A stretch of 64,000 nucleotides of DNA from CAZEPT01 sp964626965 (GCA_964626965.1 CAZVHB010000005.1:14528-78527); one strand, 5' to 3'. Positions 8,285 to 17,781 are shown, numbered from the stretch's first letter. The notes: generated by a model not told the origin, from the letters alone. Numbers and translations: made by a program.

Positions 8285-8470
8285 TTACTGAATAATAGGA
8301 CCTATCTTCCAAGGTCGATCAGTGAGGTACGGAGGCCAAGAATCTTGTGTTTCTTGAAAAAGATCGAACATCGTCGATTCTTTTTTTTTCTTACACTTGA
8401 AACCAGAGATCATCCGAAGAATGAAAAATTTCTTTTTTCGAAACTGTCTTTTTAAGTTATTTTTTTTCAT
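8285..8470 (-). CDS. Small basic protein of unknown function (weak call)
   Basis: 61 codons, very lysine-rich in the first half (KKNNLKRQFRKKKFF, CKKKKES) and ending DRPWKIGPIIQ. It sits 31 nt after the 125-residue unknown gene on the same strand and before a proper terminator, which is the main support. No Shine-Dalgarno sequence or domain is visible and an internal Met at residue 21 could be the real start. It might be a non-coding stretch. Confidence 0.35.
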   Translation of the reverse strand: MKKNNLKRQFRKKKFFILRMISGFKCKKKKESTMFDLFQETQDSWPPYLTDRPWKIGPIIQ

Positions 8471-8501
8471 GCTACTTATTTTAAAAGGTTAGAAAATACA
8501 A

Positions 8502-8879
8502 CTACCACAAAGTTTGATCAAGTGGATTTAAACACAACGCAAGTGCGTTTGATGGTACGTAGAAGTCCCATGCAACAGCTCTGACTAATTCAGGAGCTAT
8601 GTGAGTCTTATAAATTCCAAAAGATCCGTGTTCGTTTATGAAGATAATATGTCTATGTGCCTCCCAATAGTACACTTTTTTTTCTACGTCGAAGTAGAAA
8701 GAATCAAAGGGTATTAAAAACATAACATCAATAGAGCGACAATACTTTATTTCTATTTGAATAAGTTTATCACAGAGGAATGAATGAGCTTCTTTTGCTT
8801 TTTTAAAGAGAGGTTTATTTCTTCGTAAGTATCTGAAAAAAATCGCCAGTCTTTCTCTTTTTTTAAGTGATTTTTTCAT
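8502..8879 (-). CDS. Unknown 125-residue protein
   Basis: A basic N-terminal helix (KKSLKKRERLAIFFRYLRR) is followed by an alpha/beta-looking region with VMFLIPFDSFYFDVEKKVYY and a Trp/Leu-rich end. It has one Cys pair too far apart for a zinc knuckle, no signal peptide and no membrane helix. I do not recognise a family. It is downstream of mnmA on the same strand with a 45-nt gap and has a possible -10 (TATAGT) about 27 nt before its start, so it may be separately expressed. Confidence 0.55.
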   Translation of the reverse strand: MKKSLKKRERLAIFFRYLRRNKPLFKKAKEAHSFLCDKLIQIEIKYCRSIDVMFLIPFDSFYFDVEKKVYYWEAHRHIIFINEHGSFGIYKTHIAPELVRAVAWDFYVPSNALALCLNPLDQTLW

Positions 8880-8924
8880 AGTATGGAGTTTTTAATTTCT
8901 CTCACTATACCATGAACAGAATTC

Positions 8925-10037
8925 TTATTCAATAACTCCACCCCCAATACACAGTTCTCCATCATACAACACACAAGATTGTCCTTTTGATGCGCTCATT
9001 TGTGGAGTATCAAAAAAAACACGAGTTCCTTCTTTTTTATTTACAGTGATATGACAATTTTGTAATTGCTGTCTGTAGCGAATACGCGCTTGATATGTTT
9101 TTTGTGCATCAATAGTTCCATGTAGAACAACATGTGAAAGTGTTAGCGTATTCTCTTCTTTCTCTAAACTATTGGTAATAGATTCAAGATTATCTGATAC
9201 TGTAATCGTATTTTTTTCTACATCTTTTGCAATAACGTAGTATGGCTTATCTTCAGTTCCCTTTTCCGTAATAGTAAATCCATGACGTTGGCCGAGTGTT
9301 ATAAAAACAGCTCCATCATGAGTACCAATGGATTCACCTTTTTCATTGAGTACAATTCCATCTTTTTTTTCTATGTAGTGCGCAAGAAATTCTTTCATAT
9401 CGATCATCCCAAGGAAACACACGCCTTGTGAATCTTTTTTTGTTGCTGTTGGGAGGTTGTATTTTTCTGCGAGTTTTCTGACTTCTGGTTTTTCTAAATG
9501 ACCCACAGGAAACAATGTCTTTGAAAGTTGCTCTTGTGTCAGTACCCAGAGGAAATAGGTTTGATCTTTGTTATGGTCTTTTGATTGTTTCAGATAAAAC
9601 AACCTCACCCCAGCCCTCTCCTGACTAGGAGAGGGAGCAGAAACTTCAGCCATTTGTGCATAGTGTCCTGTTGCGACAAAGTCTGCTCCGTGTGCTATGG
9701 CAAAATCCAAAAATCCACCGAACTTTACTTTTTTATTACACATAACATCTGGGTTTGGTGTCCGGCCTTTTTTATACTCATCGATCATATACATTGCAAC
9801 TTCGTCACGATACACAGATTCAAGATCACATTCGAGAAATGGTACACCAAGGTGAGCACAAACACGCATTGCATCACGACGCTCATCACGCCACGTACAA
9901 GGGGTAAAATCAGGTTGCCAGGTTCGGATAAACACACCAGTCACATCATATCCAGCATCTTTGAGTAACGCCAAAGAAACGGAGCTATCCACTCCGCCTG
10001 ACACTCCGACAAAAACTTTTGTGTCGCTGTTCTTCAT
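8925..10037 (-). CDS. mnmA: tRNA-specific 2-thiouridylase MnmA, with in-frame palindromic insert
   Basis: Thiolates U34 of tRNA-Lys, -Glu and -Gln using sulfur from a cysteine desulfurase relay. 370 residues with the PP-loop SGGVDSSVSLAL, the first catalytic Cys in NPDVMCNKKVKFG, and the second in GVCFLG. Between ATGHYA and KDQTYFLW it contains about 11 extra residues (APSPSQERAGV) encoded by a hairpin repeat at 9601-9640. The start is supported by a TATAAT box (10045-10050) placed 7 nt upstream, so the mRNA is probably leaderless. tRNA-Glu(UUC), a substrate, is in this window. Confidence 0.95.
   Translation of the reverse strand: MKNSDTKVFVGVSGGVDSSVSLALLKDAGYDVTGVFIRTWQPDFTPCTWRDERRDAMRVCAHLGVPFLECDLESVYRDEVAMYMIDEYKKGRTPNPDVMCNKKVKFGGFLDFAIAHGADFVATGHYAQMAEVSAPSPSQERAGVRLFYLKQSKDHNKDQTYFLWVLTQEQLSKTLFPVGHLEKPEVRKLAEKYNLPTATKKDSQGVCFLGMIDMKEFLAHYIEKKDGIVLNEKGESIGTHDGAVFITLGQRHGFTITEKGTEDKPYYVIAKDVEKNTITVSDNLESITNSLEKEENTLTLSHVVLHGTIDAQKTYQARIRYRQQLQNCHITVNKKEGTRVFFDTPQMSASKGQSCVLYDGELCIGGGVIE
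9601..9640. repeat. REP-like hairpin inserted in frame in mnmA
   Basis: CCCTCTCC (9614-9621) pairs with GGAGAGGG (9628-9635), flanked by CCTCACCCCAG. The same flank CCTCACCCCAA occurs at 21269-21279 in priA, where the matching right half is at 21388-21400. Such sequences are a widespread class of bacterial short palindromes; here the host reading frame is kept. Confidence 0.75.
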
Positions 10038-10109
10038 TGGGTTGATTATAGCACATGTTGCAAAAATACAAAAAATATGTTTTAATGTAGGAAATTAAAA
10101 ATTAAAACT

Positions 10110-10763
10110 ATGCTTACAATTAACAAAACATTTAGCTATCACATTCCACGTAATTCACTATACGGAAAATTACTAGAAAAAATGTGTGAACAACGAGACA
10201 TAGTGGCACTCTTTCATAGAGCAGAAAAATTAGATTTCTCTATTGCTGCAAAACGACTAGCACGTATGGTGCTCATGAATTCTTCACCAGATAACCACAG
10301 ATGTTACAGAAATGACGATTTTTATTTATCTCATAAGTACTCTCTTTCGTCACGACAAAATGCCTGTGATTTAATCAGTAATGCTCTTCTGGGTTATTTC
10401 GAAAGAAAAACTCATGCTCAATTTAATTTAGCCAGGTTACTTTTAAATGAAGGCATTATCACAGAAGAAGACATTATAGACAATCCCAGAACCTCGTACT
10501 CTTTTTTGAGTAAAAAAGGAATCAATGAGATTGCAAAAAGATACAAAATAACTGAGGCTGAAATAGAATGGATAGCTTTCGAATTGTTGTTTGCTGTCCT
10601 TTCAAGAAAAAATACCGCCGAGTCTTACTTGTTTAAAAAAATAATTAATGCTCAGGCAAGTAGCGATATGGTAATTAGCCACTTGGTAAATTTTGTAAAG
10701 GATGATACGCTTCTTTTTGTTGAAAAAAAGTTTAATGTTTCCTTAACTAATTCATTAACTTAA
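10110..10763 (+). CDS. Unknown 217-residue helical protein
   Basis: Mostly helical, charged, cytoplasmic-looking protein; no signal peptide or membrane segment. Visible blocks are a central region YSFLSKKGINEIAKRYKI, which could be a small helix-turn-helix-like or degradation-adaptor fold, and a Leu/Phe-rich stretch WIAFELLFAVLSRK. I do not recognise it. The 3' end overlaps the convergent exonuclease gene by 17 nt. Upstream there is an AT-rich 70-bp gap shared with divergent mnmA. Confidence 0.65.
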   Translation: MLTINKTFSYHIPRNSLYGKLLEKMCEQRDIVALFHRAEKLDFSIAAKRLARMVLMNSSPDNHRCYRNDDFYLSHKYSLSSRQNACDLISNALLGYFERKTHAQFNLARLLLNEGIITEEDIIDNPRTSYSFLSKKGINEIAKRYKITEAEIEWIAFELLFAVLSRKNTAESYLFKKIINAQASSDMVISHLVNFVKDDTLLFVEKKFNVSLTNSLT

Positions 10764-11286
10764 CAAACAGCTCATACGTCGCTTGCGCATCCGCAAGTGC
10801 TGTATGGGCTTTTTTATTTTCTATGCCGTAAAAGTCACACAAATACTGAAGAGAGAGTCGTGTTGCATCAACATTATCATGAAGTGCCACATATGCCATA
10901 GAAAGTGTATCAAGAACGTGGTAGTGGAGCGTATTGACGATACTGTGCTGTTTAAAAGCTTGGCTCATGAAGAAGTAATCGAAACCAGCATTGTGTCCCA
11001 CCATGACTCGGCCTTTTATTTTTTGAGAAATTTTCTTGAGTCCATTTTTTGCAGTCAGGGCTTCAGTCCACAAACCCTCTTTATACCCATTCACTTTCAA
11101 AGAAATAGGATTAGCGAGCTCTATGTGTTCGGGCTTTATTTTAATATCAAAACTGTCTTCTATTTCAAATATCTTTTTCTTTGCATTGAAAGAAAACAGT
11201 ACACACCCAACTTCAATAACTTCATGCACAGCTGGATCAAGTCCTGTTGTTTCTATATCGAGAGCGACAAATTTTGTATGTTTCAT
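10747..11286 (-). CDS. DEDDh 3'-5' exonuclease (DnaQ/RNase T-like)
   Basis: 179 residues with all acidic catalytic positions of the DEDDh superfamily: ALDIETTGLDP (ExoI, D and E), HNAGFDYFFM (ExoII, D) and HTALADAQATYELF (ExoIII, H and D). It may proofread for the replicative polymerase or act on RNA; the lone domain without a polymerase cannot decide. It is downstream of mltG's partner cluster and overlaps the convergent unknown gene by 17 nt. Confidence 0.85.
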   Translation of the reverse strand: MKHTKFVALDIETTGLDPAVHEVIEVGCVLFSFNAKKKIFEIEDSFDIKIKPEHIELANPISLKVNGYKEGLWTEALTAKNGLKKISQKIKGRVMVGHNAGFDYFFMSQAFKQHSIVNTLHYHVLDTLSMAYVALHDNVDATRLSLQYLCDFYGIENKKAHTALADAQATYELFVKLMN

Positions 11287-11337
11287 ATATTAGTTTTTAG
11301 TTTACAGTTTTAAGTTTTTAGAAAATACAAATACATT

Positions 11338-12276
11338 TTATTTTAAATATTTGTTTTTATTTTTTATATGTTCCGGAAATGTTTTTGCATAGTGAATTAT
11401 GCCATCTTTATCATGGAGATAAAAGAGATATGGGGACGGAGTTGGGTTAAGTGCCACGTCTATTGTCTCGAGACCTGGGTTATTAATCGGAGCAATAGGA
11501 AGCCCTGTACGAGTATAGGTGTTGTAGAGACTGTCTTCTTTTAAATCATCAAGAGTGAGTTCACTTGTTCCTTTACCTTTCGTGTACAAAAATGTCGCAT
11601 CAACTTGAAGTGGCATACCTATTTCAATACGCTTCCATAAAATACCTGAGATCATTTTTCTTTCTTCGACATTTCTTCCCTCTTTTTCAATAATAGAGGC
11701 CATAATCACGATGTCTTTTATTTGCTGTTCTGTCTTACCAGTAAAGAGTGTTTTTGTTTTTTCATCAAACGTTTGCTTGAGTTTTGCAATAATCTCACCC
11801 TCAGTACTATTAATAGAAAAAAAGTATGTATCAGGAAATAGATATCCTTCATCTGTTTGTGTAAATGCAGGAATTTTATCTAGTGTTTCAAATAGAGGAA
11901 ATGTTTTATGAACGATTCCTTCTATTTCTTTTACAGTACTTCCCTCTGGTATGACAACCTTTACACCACGAGCTTGACTTGAATCTGTTGCAAGTGAATA
12001 TGCAACAGAAAAAATATCTTGAGGGTGCGTAAAGGTGTATATATTGGGTTTGAGTTTTTTATCGTACCCATTCACTACTAAAATAATCTTGAATAATTTT
12101 ACATTTGAAATGATCTTCTTTTGATGAAGCTCAGCTATAAACGTAGAGAGTGGTTGATCTGTGTTAAATTGCACTTCGATAGGAAACGAAACATCAGTCG
12201 GTGGACGAGTATTATACAAAAACACACACCCTACAAGAAAAAAACATACGAATAAAAAGAGTATTATTTTTTTCAT
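11338..12276 (-). CDS. mltG: Endolytic murein transglycosylase MltG (YceG-like)
   Basis: Cleaves nascent glycan strands near the membrane and so sets their length. From the start at 12276 it is about 312 residues: an N-terminal membrane helix (IILFLFVCFFLVGCVFLY), a LysM-like region (VVIPEGSTVKEIEGIV), and the catalytic domain with Glu in IIEKEGR and the later GLPIAPINNPGLETIDVALNP block. An upstream ATG at 12423 would overlap the preceding gene by about 145 bp and is rejected; the chosen start directly abuts that gene's stop (12278), giving a two-gene operon. Confidence 0.93.
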   Translation of the reverse strand: MKKIILFLFVCFFLVGCVFLYNTRPPTDVSFPIEVQFNTDQPLSTFIAELHQKKIISNVKLFKIILVVNGYDKKLKPNIYTFTHPQDIFSVAYSLATDSSQARGVKVVIPEGSTVKEIEGIVHKTFPLFETLDKIPAFTQTDEGYLFPDTYFFSINSTEGEIIAKLKQTFDEKTKTLFTGKTEQQIKDIVIMASIIEKEGRNVEERKMISGILWKRIEIGMPLQVDATFLYTKGKGTSELTLDDLKEDSLYNTYTRTGLPIAPINNPGLETIDVALNPTPSPYLFYLHDKDGIIHYAKTFPEHIKNKNKYLK

Positions 12277-12277
12277 A

Positions 12278-13564
12278 TTACATTGGCAAGTTTGAAGGTG
12301 GTTTTGCTGTTTTACTTTCAAGACGCTGATATGATGGTGTTTCTGAAACCATACCAGGGAAATGGTAAATAGTCGCAAGCTCCTCTGTTGAGAGAACACT
12401 GTAGTCTGGAACATTCGGAACAAAAAACTTTTTTAGTAATCCTGCTTGTTCTCTTGAGCGAAGTAAGAATGGATGGAACATAATACGTAATTTGTAGTAT
12501 GTGAGCATATAGTGTTTTAATTTCTCTGTTCGTTTCCCAAATGGATCACCCCACGTTGAACCAACAACAGTACCATTAAAACGTTCAAAAAAGTTTGAAG
12601 ACATGTTTGAGTATTGTCTGAAAAGTAAACGTGCCGCGCGACGCGTGTTATCAAATGTAGCTGATGACACTTGTGATTTATCAGCAAGAATAATCAAGCG
12701 TATCCCTGTATCAAAAACAAGTTGATCCATTTTTTCAAAACTTTTCTTAATCTCAACTTCAGACACAGGGTCAAGACGAATTTCTCGAGTTCCATTCTCG
12801 CGAACATTTGTCCATTCTGCAAGTTGTAAATCCCAATGATGTTGCGCTTCTTCATAAAAACCATGATGACCAAATAATGTTCCATGAGTATGGTACAACT
12901 TTTCACTCTGACGAATAATAATCTGTATCCATACTTGCTCACCTCGATCAATCGCCCCAAGAAATTCAAGAACTCCAGACATAGGATCCATTTTTAATTC
13001 TTCTTTATCAGATGCTTTATCAAGACCAAAATCCTTGTAAGTTTTTATACTCCACGCATCATGCTTCTCTAATTTAAATTCACATCCCCACATATACCAT
13101 GGACCATCATTTTTATATCGTGGAATAACTTCAGTATAGTCAGGGACTTGCATCACACGTACTTGTGGAAATTGCGCATAGAGCTGTGTTTCAACAAGTT
13201 TTTGAATACGAGATGGAACACGAATGAAGAAATGCACTTGTCCGTCTATCGAGACGAGCTCAAGAGAATACCAAAAATGCACTGCTCCTTGCCAGTAGGT
13301 TTCCCATCCACCTTTACTACTCATATGATAAAGAGCATTTGAGAGAAAGAGTTCCATCGCAAGTGGTGTCTTTGTCATAACACGCGGAAGTTGAATTTCA
13401 AGTACAACCCATTCCATACCTCCAATAAATCGCTCTGACACAAAGTGATGCCATAAAAAGAAACAAAGCTTTCCAAGCACAAAAGGAAACCAAAAAAGAG
13501 ATGTCTTCCACAAAAGAAGTCCAGTCCAATAGAAAAACGTTGTGAGTATTTCAAAAATAATCAT
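12278..13564 (-). CDS. Membrane protein of the type paired with VirD4/TraG-like ATPases in CPR
   Basis: 428 residues. Two close N-terminal hydrophobic segments (about 5-40) anchor a large cytoplasmic domain that contains a block EYWTYW-type aromatic region, a long alpha/beta domain (WIQIIIRQSEKL, REIRLDPVSEVEIKKSFEKM, LIILADKS) and a C-terminal region PDYSVLSTEELATIYHFPG. The last motif is what I associate with the membrane partner of type IV secretion-like ATPases in Patescibacteria. The ATPase candidate in this window is 42 kb away (54752-56119). It directly precedes mltG. Function remains inferred. Confidence 0.6.
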   Translation of the reverse strand: MIIFEILTTFFYWTGLLLWKTSLFWFPFVLGKLCFFLWHHFVSERFIGGMEWVVLEIQLPRVMTKTPLAMELFLSNALYHMSSKGGWETYWQGAVHFWYSLELVSIDGQVHFFIRVPSRIQKLVETQLYAQFPQVRVMQVPDYTEVIPRYKNDGPWYMWGCEFKLEKHDAWSIKTYKDFGLDKASDKEELKMDPMSGVLEFLGAIDRGEQVWIQIIIRQSEKLYHTHGTLFGHHGFYEEAQHHWDLQLAEWTNVRENGTREIRLDPVSEVEIKKSFEKMDQLVFDTGIRLIILADKSQVSSATFDNTRRAARLLFRQYSNMSSNFFERFNGTVVGSTWGDPFGKRTEKLKHYMLTYYKLRIMFHPFLLRSREQAGLLKKFFVPNVPDYSVLSTEELATIYHFPGMVSETPSYQRLESKTAKPPSNLPM

Positions 13565-13620
13565 CTAAAATAATTATAAATGATAAATTATAAATAACAA
13601 AGGAAAAATCAATAGAAACA

Positions 13621-13650
13621 AACAAAAAACACCTTTCGGTGCTTTTTGTT
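13621..13650 (-). terminator. Terminator of the sigma-4/HARE-like gene
   Basis: CACC / GGTG stem with a four-base loop inside A- and T-runs, just after the stop codon of the gene at 13660-14688 on the minus strand. Confidence 0.7.
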
Positions 13651-13659
13651 TGTCAGAAA

Positions 13660-14688
13660 TTACGCTGAAACGTACAATCCTGCTTTATTTTTTTTGAAAT
13701 ATTTTGGATTTTGGAGATTAACGAGGATAGTATTCTTTTTGAGATATCGCTCTTTCATTACACGATCAATGATGTCTTCTTTTGACATTGGACCATCTTT
13801 TTTAATAATCTCTTTTATCACATCACGAACGATTCCTGCTGTGTAACCCCATTCTTTAAGAGCGTAGATTCCACGACCGACGAGTACAAAACGTGCGTCT
13901 TTAATCAATTCGTTGTGAGTAGTTGCAACGTGTGTTTTCTTGCCGAATGTCTCACTGATAAGTTTTGCAACTTCTTTAAAGTGCATTGGTGAACCATGCT
14001 TTCTCATCACAAGATATGCATAGTCACGGATTCCACGAGTGCGAACGTTTGAACTATCTATCTTTCCCCATTCACCGAGTGGGTTCTTGCTGATCTTCTT
14101 ACTAATACCGAGCCATCTTCGTGCAAGTTCTTCATTCTTATATTCAATTGAGAGGTCTTTCAAGTAGTCAAGAAAACGAGAGATAACTTCTGCTTCTGAA
14201 ATAAGATCTTCATCTGATAATCCTTTGTACAGATTATCAAGAGAGTCATGAATCATTTTTGTAAGCGCGTCATCAACACTCCAACGTGATCTAAAGGTAT
14301 CGTCTTCTTTGTGTTTTGTAAATGCATCACCGAGTACGAGGTGAAGGTGAATATGGTTTTGATTTTCTTTATCTTTTGCAAGAGTCTTCAAAAGTTCTTC
14401 TTCAACAATGACTGAGCCTAATTCTTTCACTACACTAAAAAGTTCTTCAAAAGATGCTTCTTCGGATTTGTACTGTTGTGACTTACGGACGATAGCGAGT
14501 GCAGTATTTTCAATTTGTCGTACACGTTCACGAGTGATACCGTATTTTTGTCCAATTTCTTCGAGAGTTTTCCGCTCGATATTCTCACCTAAACCGTAAC
14601 GATTAACGATAACGTCAAAAGCTCGGTCTTGAAGTGGTGAAAGAATTTTCTTCGTAACACTTTTTGGTTTGTATGAAAGTTTTGGCAT
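13660..14688 (-). CDS. Sigma-70 region 4-like / HARE-HTH-like DNA-binding regulator
   Basis: 342 residues. The N-terminal region holds a sigma region 4-type helix-turn-helix (LEEIGQKYGITRERVRQIEN, about residues 40-60) without regions 2 or 3, so it cannot be a complete sigma factor. The C-terminal third has two winged-helix-like segments (GSPMHFKEVAKLISETFGKK and GPMSKEDIIDRVMKERYLKK) resembling the HARE-HTH/RpoE-delta fold. It probably binds promoter DNA or RNA polymerase. Monocistronic, with its own terminator. Confidence 0.75.
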   Translation of the reverse strand: MPKLSYKPKSVTKKILSPLQDRAFDVIVNRYGLGENIERKTLEEIGQKYGITRERVRQIENTALAIVRKSQQYKSEEASFEELFSVVKELGSVIVEEELLKTLAKDKENQNHIHLHLVLGDAFTKHKEDDTFRSRWSVDDALTKMIHDSLDNLYKGLSDEDLISEAEVISRFLDYLKDLSIEYKNEELARRWLGISKKISKNPLGEWGKIDSSNVRTRGIRDYAYLVMRKHGSPMHFKEVAKLISETFGKKTHVATTHNELIKDARFVLVGRGIYALKEWGYTAGIVRDVIKEIIKKDGPMSKEDIIDRVMKERYLKKNTILVNLQNPKYFKKNKAGLYVSA

Positions 14689-14784
14689 TTAAGTTTTAAA
14701 TAATTAATTGATAACTAGTCCCATAGTACCATAGAGAAAACAATATTGCAAGTTTATCCACAGTACACACAGTTGGTTTTAGTT

Positions 14785-16572
14785 CTATTTCTTTGAACCT
14801 TTCATGCGCATTCCTTCTGAAAGAACTTTTTTACGTAATCGAACTGATTTTGGTGTAATTTCAAGATATTCGTCGTTTGACATGATTTCAAGACCGCGTT
14901 CGATAGTCATTGTATAGGCCGGTTTGAGGTAGATTGTTTCGTCTGTTCCAGATGCACGCATGTTAGTGAGCTGTTTTCCTTTCGTTGGATTCACTACCAT
15001 TTCGTCACCTTTCGTTACATTCCCCACAACCATACCTTCATAAATGTCATCACCATGTTCGATATAGAGTACACCTCGATCTTGGAGATTTCCAAGTGAA
15101 AATGACAGCGCTTTTCCTGGCACCATAGAAGTCATAGATCCAACTTCACGTCTTTTTATTTCTCCAGCATACGCATCAAATCTCACATAGCGAGAAGAAA
15201 GGATTCCTTCACCTTTTGTTTCAATAATAAATTGACTTCGGTACCCGAGAAGTCCACGAGTTGGTATTTCTACAATGATACGAGTCACATTATGGCGTTC
15301 TGTCATAGAAGTAACAAGACCACGTCTTTTTGTAAGTTTTTCAATAACAGTTCCGGCAAATTCTGAAGGTACGTCAATAGTTGCTTCTTCATACGGTTCA
15401 AGTTTTTTACCATCCTCTTCTTTGATAATTACTTGTGGTTCTGAAACTTGGAGTTCATATCCTTCTCGTCGCATTTGCTCAAGGAGTACCGCGATGTGAA
15501 GTTCACCTCGTCCATAGACAGTAAAATAGTCATTCGTACCAAAATCAACTTTGAGTCCTACGTTTACTTCAAGTTCTTTCTCAAGTCGGTCGCGAATTTG
15601 TCGTGATGTAACAAACTTCCCTTCACGTCCAGCAAATGGAGAATCGTTCACGAGAAAAGTAAGCGAGATGGTTGGCTCGTCCACTGCAATTCCTGGACGA
15701 AGTGGTGTGTCAGCATCAGTACGGAGTGTATCTCCGATAAATCCATCAGTAATACCAGCAATCATACAAATATCCCCTGCACTTACTTCTTTTGATTCTA
15801 CTTTTTGTGTTCCTTGGAATGTAAAGAGTTTTGTAATTTTAAATTTTCGTTCTGTTCCATCTGGAACTTGCACAAGGAGTGTATCTGAATCTTTCACTAC
15901 ACCTTGATAGACACGAGCGATAGAGAGACGTCCAAGGAAGTTGTCATAGCCCAAGTTAAACGTCTGTGCTTGGAAAGGTTTATCAGCATCAACAGAGGCA
16001 ATAGGAACGTGTTCGAGTACTGTATCGAGAAGTGGAGTGAGATCTTTTCGTTCGTCTGCAAGTTCTTTCATTGCAACACCTTCACGACCAATAGCATAGA
16101 GTACTGGGAAATTAAGCTGATGATCTTCTGCCCCGAGTTCAATGAAGAGTTCGAGGATCTCATCGAGCACACGCTTTGGATCACTTGCAGGTTTATCGAT
16201 TTTATTCAAAACAATGATTGGTTCATGACCGAGTTCAAGAGATTTTTTCAACACGAAACGTGTTTGTGGCATTGGACCTTCTTGTGCATCAACGAGCAAA
16301 ATAACAGAATCAACTGCTTTTAAAACACGTTCAACTTCAGAACCGAAGTCCGCGTGACCTGGAGTGTCGAGGATATTTATTTTTGTACCTTTGTAGTTAA
16401 CAGACGTATTTTTCGCATAGATCGTAATACCACGTTCTTGCTCAATAGCATTTGAATCCATTGTCTGTGTACTTGCATCATCAATCATGCCTGTTTGGCG
16501 CATGAGGGCATCCGTAAGTGTTGTTTTTCCGTGGTCAACGTGAGCGATAATTGCGATATTTCTTATTTCCAT
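14785..16572 (-). CDS. typA: Ribosome-associated GTPase TypA/BipA
   Basis: Translational GTPase acting in 50S assembly and stress adaptation. 595 residues with all G motifs: AHVDHGKTTLTD (G1), GITIYAKN (G2), DTPGHADFGSEV (G3), NKID (G4); then domain II, the EF-G-like domain V and the TypA-specific C-terminal domain (GTDETIYLKPAYTMTIERGL). Length is normal. A TAAAAT box 6 nt upstream of the start suggests a leaderless or very short 5' end. It lies 110 bp from the terminator of rseP. Confidence 0.97.
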   Translation of the reverse strand: MEIRNIAIIAHVDHGKTTLTDALMRQTGMIDDASTQTMDSNAIEQERGITIYAKNTSVNYKGTKINILDTPGHADFGSEVERVLKAVDSVILLVDAQEGPMPQTRFVLKKSLELGHEPIIVLNKIDKPASDPKRVLDEILELFIELGAEDHQLNFPVLYAIGREGVAMKELADERKDLTPLLDTVLEHVPIASVDADKPFQAQTFNLGYDNFLGRLSIARVYQGVVKDSDTLLVQVPDGTERKFKITKLFTFQGTQKVESKEVSAGDICMIAGITDGFIGDTLRTDADTPLRPGIAVDEPTISLTFLVNDSPFAGREGKFVTSRQIRDRLEKELEVNVGLKVDFGTNDYFTVYGRGELHIAVLLEQMRREGYELQVSEPQVIIKEEDGKKLEPYEEATIDVPSEFAGTVIEKLTKRRGLVTSMTERHNVTRIIVEIPTRGLLGYRSQFIIETKGEGILSSRYVRFDAYAGEIKRREVGSMTSMVPGKALSFSLGNLQDRGVLYIEHGDDIYEGMVVGNVTKGDEMVVNPTKGKQLTNMRASGTDETIYLKPAYTMTIERGLEIMSNDEYLEITPKSVRLRKKVLSEGMRMKGSKK

Positions 16573-16633
16573 ATGTCTATTTTAATATTAATAATAATGA
16601 GTATAAATATATTTGAGAGTACGGGAGACAAAT

Positions 16634-16660
16634 AAAAAATGCGTCCCGTAACGCATTTTT
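16634..16660. terminator. Symmetric terminator downstream of rseP
   Basis: AATGCGT / ACGCATT stem with a six-base loop inside A- and T-runs, 27 bp after the end of rseP on the minus strand and upstream of typA. Confidence 0.75.
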
Positions 16661-16686
16661 AATATAACACGATTTCTTAAAAGCTC

Positions 16687-17781
16687 CTAATGTTTGAAGA
16701 GTTTCAAGACATCAAAGAACGTAACCACGAGCATCAGACCCACGAGTACGAAAAATGATGTGGTATGGATGATCGTTGTTGTTTTGATATTAAGTGCTCT
16801 TCCTTTTATTTTTTCGATCAAAATAAACAAGAGTCGTCCACCATCGAGTGCTGGTATCGGCAAAATGTTGAGCACAGCCAAGTTGAGGGAAATAAGCGCA
16901 GTGAGTGACAGAAGATACGCGATACCGTATTTTGAAGCATTGCCAATAGTTTTGACAATTCCAACTGGCCCAGATACTTCTACATTAGAACCACTACCAC
17001 TATGGACAAACAGACCCTTAATCAGATCAAAAAGTCCACCAAAAATACTACTAATAATTGAAGCTGTTGTTGTAAAACTGTACTCGATTGATTTAATGAA
17101 CGGAAGTTTATAGCTTCCTGTCTCACTAAGACCTACTCCTATTGTATAGTTAAGAGAATCTTTTTTCTGTGTTGGAGTAAGTGTTATAGGAACAAGAGTT
17201 CCACCTCTCTCAACACCCAGAGTGAGTTCTTTCCCACCACTTGATTTGAGTTGTTCAACAAAATGCACCGATGAGGTTAGCTCTTTTTCTGTACCGTCAA
17301 TTGTGACAGTTCTCACAACATCACCACTTTTTACACCAGCACGCTCTGCAACTGAATCTTTTGAAACATCAGCAATGGTAATATTTTGACTGGTAACATA
17401 CTGTGGTTCCACAAAAGAACTCATGGTTCCTGACTGAGCTAAAAAGAGTCCAAGGAAAATAACCCACGCGAGGATAATATTCATGATCACCCCAGCTGAG
17501 AGAATTATTGCTTGTTGCCATTTTGGTTTACTAAAAAGCGCGCGTGACCTATCACCTCCTTCGACAGCGTCTTCACCGTATATTTTTACGAAACCACCAA
17601 ACGGCAATGCGTTGAGAGTAAATGTTGTTTCTCCGCGCTTGAAAAGCGTCGCGATTTTTGGAGGATATCCAAAACCAAATTCATCAACACGAACACCGAA
17701 CATTTTTGCTGTTTTATAGTGTCCATATTCATGGACGAGCACAATCACAAAGAGAACGAGGATAAAGTAGAGTATAGACAT
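16687..17781 (-). CDS. rseP: RIP site-2 zinc metalloprotease RseP
   Basis: Intramembrane protease that cuts anti-sigma or other membrane proteins. 364 residues; the zinc site HEYGH is in the first helix (residues 16-20) and the second metal ligand is in NILPIPALDGGRLLF; a PDZ-like domain lies between (VAERAGVKSGDVVRTVT). Four membrane helices are visible. It is followed upstream by frr with a 27-bp gap, so the pair is likely cotranscribed. Confidence 0.94.
   Translation of the reverse strand: MSILYFILVLFVIVLVHEYGHYKTAKMFGVRVDEFGFGYPPKIATLFKRGETTFTLNALPFGGFVKIYGEDAVEGGDRSRALFSKPKWQQAIILSAGVIMNIILAWVIFLGLFLAQSGTMSSFVEPQYVTSQNITIADVSKDSVAERAGVKSGDVVRTVTIDGTEKELTSSVHFVEQLKSSGGKELTLGVERGGTLVPITLTPTQKKDSLNYTIGVGLSETGSYKLPFIKSIEYSFTTTASIISSIFGGLFDLIKGLFVHSGSGSNVEVSGPVGIVKTIGNASKYGIAYLLSLTALISLNLAVLNILPIPALDGGRLLFILIEKIKGRALNIKTTTIIHTTSFFVLVGLMLVVTFFDVLKLFKH

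Noticed and set aside
13660..14688. A complete sigma factor
   Set aside because: Only a region 4-like helix-turn-helix is present; regions 2 and 3 are missing.
14753..14761. TTATCCACA (DnaA-box consensus) here and again at about 18859 and 60750
   Set aside because: Single scattered sites, one inside a gene and one at the DUF475 start; no cluster, no AT-rich unwinding region and no dnaA/dnaN nearby, so not an origin.
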